Below are positions 62,255-64,000 of a DNA stretch of 64,000 nucleotides, one piece after another. Each line of letters begins with the position of its first letter. Within the stretch, counting starts at the first letter, position 1. Below the pieces are notes generated by a model. It saw only the letters and a program-made list of their open reading frames with translations. It did no database searches and was not told the DNA's origin. The DNA is from Pollutiaquabacter aromativorans. GTDB taxonomy: Bacteria; Bacteroidota; Bacteroidia; AKYH767-A; 2013-40CM-41-45. The translations under genes and the position numbers were made by a program. The stretch is from positions 3,224,001 to 3,288,000 of the forward strand of contig CP185379.1 in the NCBI GenBank assembly GCA_049177215.1, given 5' to 3'.

Positions 62255-63745
62255 TCAAAGCTGCGCGAGTCCGTCAACAAGTGCCCGGTCGTTCGACAGC
62301 CGCGGCACCTTATTCTGTCCGCCGAGCTTGCCTTCGTTGCGCATGTAGGTGATGAACGTATCCTTCGCCAGCGGCCGGATGCGCAGCGGCTGGAGGATGT
62401 GTCCCGCGATCAGGTCGCGGTAGTAGATGTTCTGCCGTTGCAGGCTCTCGTCGATGGCGAGGCGGAATTTTTCCAGGTTCTCCGGCTGTTTTCCGAACTC
62501 GATGAACCACTCGTGGTAGGGCAGACCGCCTTCGGGCGGACTCACCTGCGGGGCCACCGTGAACTCGATCACCTCGGCGTGTACGAGGCGGGAGGCGGCG
62601 GCCAGCGCCTTTTCCACCTCTTCGGCGATCACGTGTTCGCCGAAGGCGCTGATGAAATGCTTCACGCGGCCCGTCACCACCAGGCGGTAGGGATCGGTGC
62701 TCACGAAGCGCACCGTATCGCCGAGGCTGTAGCCCCAGAGGCCGGCGTTCGTGTTGAGCACGATGGCGTAGTTCACGCCGGGTTGCACCTCCCAGATCGG
62801 CAGGCGGGTGGGGTTGGGCGAGAAGTACTCGGCCAGCGGGATGAACTCGTAGAAGATGCCGCTGTTCAGCATGAGCAGCATGCCCGGGTCGCCGGGGATG
62901 TCCTGGTAGGCGATGAAGCCCTCGCTGGCCGGATACAGCTCGATCGAATCGACGGGCCGGCCGATGCTCTGCTCGATCTTGGCGCGGTAGGGTTCGTAGT
63001 TCACGCCCCCGTACACGAACAGTTCGAAGTTCGGGAAGATGTCCTTGATCGGTTTGCCCGTGCGGGTCGTGAGGCGGTCGAAGTACATCTGCACCCAGGG
63101 TGGGATGCCGGAGATGAAGCGCATGTCGGCGCGCAGCGTCTCCTCGACGATCGCGTCCACCTTCACTTCCCAGTCCTCGATCGTGTTGGTGGCGTAGGAG
63201 GGGAGCTGGTTGCGGCGGAGGTAGGCGGGCACGTGGTGGTTCACGATGCCCGAGAGCCGGCCGGTGAGGATGCCGTTCGTGGTATCGAGGGCCGGGCTGC
63301 CCGAGATGAAGATCAGCTTGCCGTCGAGGAAGCGGGCCTTACCCGTGCGGTGGATGTAGTTGAGCAGCGCGTTGCGGGTGCTCTCGATGTGGTTGGGGAT
63401 GGACGCCCGGGTGATGGGGATGTACTTCGCCCCGGAGGTGGTGCCGGACGTCTTGGCCAGGTACAGGGGCTTGCCGGGCCAGAGCACGTTGTCCTCGGCG
63501 GCCTTCACCCGGTCGAGCCAGGGCCGCAGCGCCTCGTAGTCGCGCACCGGCACCTGCTTGGAAAAATGCGCGTAGGTCCGGATCGTATCGAAGGCATGGT
63601 CCTGCCCGAAAGCCGTCATGCGTCCGTTCCGGACGAGCTCATCAAAGATCCGCTGCTGCGCCCGCCTCGGATGCCGGCTCCAATTCCGCGTCTGCGCCGC
63701 CACCAGGGCAGCGAGCGGGCGACTGAGGGCGGAGAGGAGGGACAT
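62255..63745 (-). CDS. GH3-type acyl-acid amide synthetase family protein
   Basis: 496 residues. The adenylate-forming fold shows the P-loop-like TSGTTSGAKYIP near residue 97, FISGSPALDT, the middle VYGGVNYEPYRA and YPASEGFIAYQD (ATP/acyl-adenylate region), then GYSLGDTVRFVS and VTGRVKHFISAFGEHV in the C-terminal lobe. GH3 proteins link carboxylic acids to amino acids in plants (jasmonate, auxin); bacterial members are common in Bacteroidota with unknown substrates. Full length. A TAACTTCG -7-like element lies 26 bases upstream on the minus strand (63771-63778). Confidence 0.9.
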   Translation of the reverse strand: MSLLSALSRPLAALVAAQTRNWSRHPRRAQQRIFDELVRNGRMTAFGQDHAFDTIRTYAHFSKQVPVRDYEALRPWLDRVKAAEDNVLWPGKPLYLAKTSGTTSGAKYIPITRASIPNHIESTRNALLNYIHRTGKARFLDGKLIFISGSPALDTTNGILTGRLSGIVNHHVPAYLRRNQLPSYATNTIEDWEVKVDAIVEETLRADMRFISGIPPWVQMYFDRLTTRTGKPIKDIFPNFELFVYGGVNYEPYRAKIEQSIGRPVDSIELYPASEGFIAYQDIPGDPGMLLMLNSGIFYEFIPLAEYFSPNPTRLPIWEVQPGVNYAIVLNTNAGLWGYSLGDTVRFVSTDPYRLVVTGRVKHFISAFGEHVIAEEVEKALAAASRLVHAEVIEFTVAPQVSPPEGGLPYHEWFIEFGKQPENLEKFRLAIDESLQRQNIYYRDLIAGHILQPLRIRPLAKDTFITYMRNEGKLGGQNKVPRLSNDRALVDGLAQL

Positions 63746-63988
63746 GGGGTTCTCGGCTGTGTGGTGATTGCGAAGTTAGGGAATTTGGGGGATGGGGAGA
63801 GTGGTTCATTGGGCACTTGAGACGGGAGATAAGACTATTGTGCGTTTGCGGATTAACTGATTGCGCGTAATGTTTTAACATTTGATTACGAGTAAAAAAG
63901 CTATTTTACGGTGTAGTACGAGGGATTAAGTTGCGCATATTATAATGGTCTGGCTATTTTTAAAACGAAAACAGATAACAAATAACAA

Positions 63989-64000
63989 ATGGATTATATC
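63989..64000 (+). CDS. Possible start of a plus-strand gene, cut by the window end
   Basis: ATGGATTATATC (MDYI) follows an AT-rich stretch with AACAAATAACAA, a typical unstructured leader. Only four codons are visible, so the gene is a guess. Confidence 0.25.

Noticed and set aside
1..64000. tRNA, rRNA or riboswitch genes
   Set aside because: I scanned the larger intergenic gaps for T-loop, rRNA and common riboswitch cores and found none that I could support.

Overview
The window comes from a Bacteroidota chromosome of roughly 55% GC. Evidence for this is the set of secreted proteins ending in type IX secretion (T9SS) sorting domains, the SprB-repeat adhesin with a gliding-motility C-terminal domain, TAnnTTTG -7 promoter elements and the absence of clear Shine-Dalgarno sites. 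I cannot name the genus. No T9SS machinery gene lies here, only cargo.

Left host block (1-17640): a frameshifted ALDH7-like aldehyde dehydrogenase, a GT-C membrane glycosyltransferase, a large protein with three lamin-like repeats plus dockerin- and cohesin-like parts, a site-2 protease (RseP), an ABC-F ATPase with a degenerate second Walker A, two T9SS cargo proteins and several proteins of unknown function.

Accessory island (17640-35275): GC and codon use drop sharply except inside two insertion sequences. A dead tyrosine recombinase is followed by AT-rich gene blocks that look like integron cassettes: (a) a secreted protein, a DUF2024 protein and a MarR-like regulator with a Cys cluster; (b) three unknown genes; (c) a TetR-controlled RND efflux operon with unknown small partners. 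Blocks b and c are framed by mutually complementary core sequences (GTTAGCGG/CCGCTAAC and GTTATAAGC/GCTTATAAC). Block b ends in a long attC-like hairpin. An IS91-like element with its own tyrosine recombinase, an end fragment of a second such element, and an IS1182-type element all sit at or in these hairpin sites. Most broken reading frames of the window are in this island.

Right host block (35345-64000): a GNAT-like protein; a DUF7948/SBBP/SprB T9SS protein; a beta-propeller T9SS protein; a lipoprotein; a CDP-alcohol phosphatidyltransferase; a 2720-residue SprB-repeat adhesin; Dxr of the MEP isoprenoid pathway; a T9SS protein; a SnoaL-like lipoprotein; an AraC regulator; a SAM methyltransferase; and a GH3-type acyl-acid amide synthetase. 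Intergenic DNA at 57.3-59.4 kb is crowded with 7-bp-period repeats, MITE-like hairpin pairs and a perfect 68-bp palindrome.
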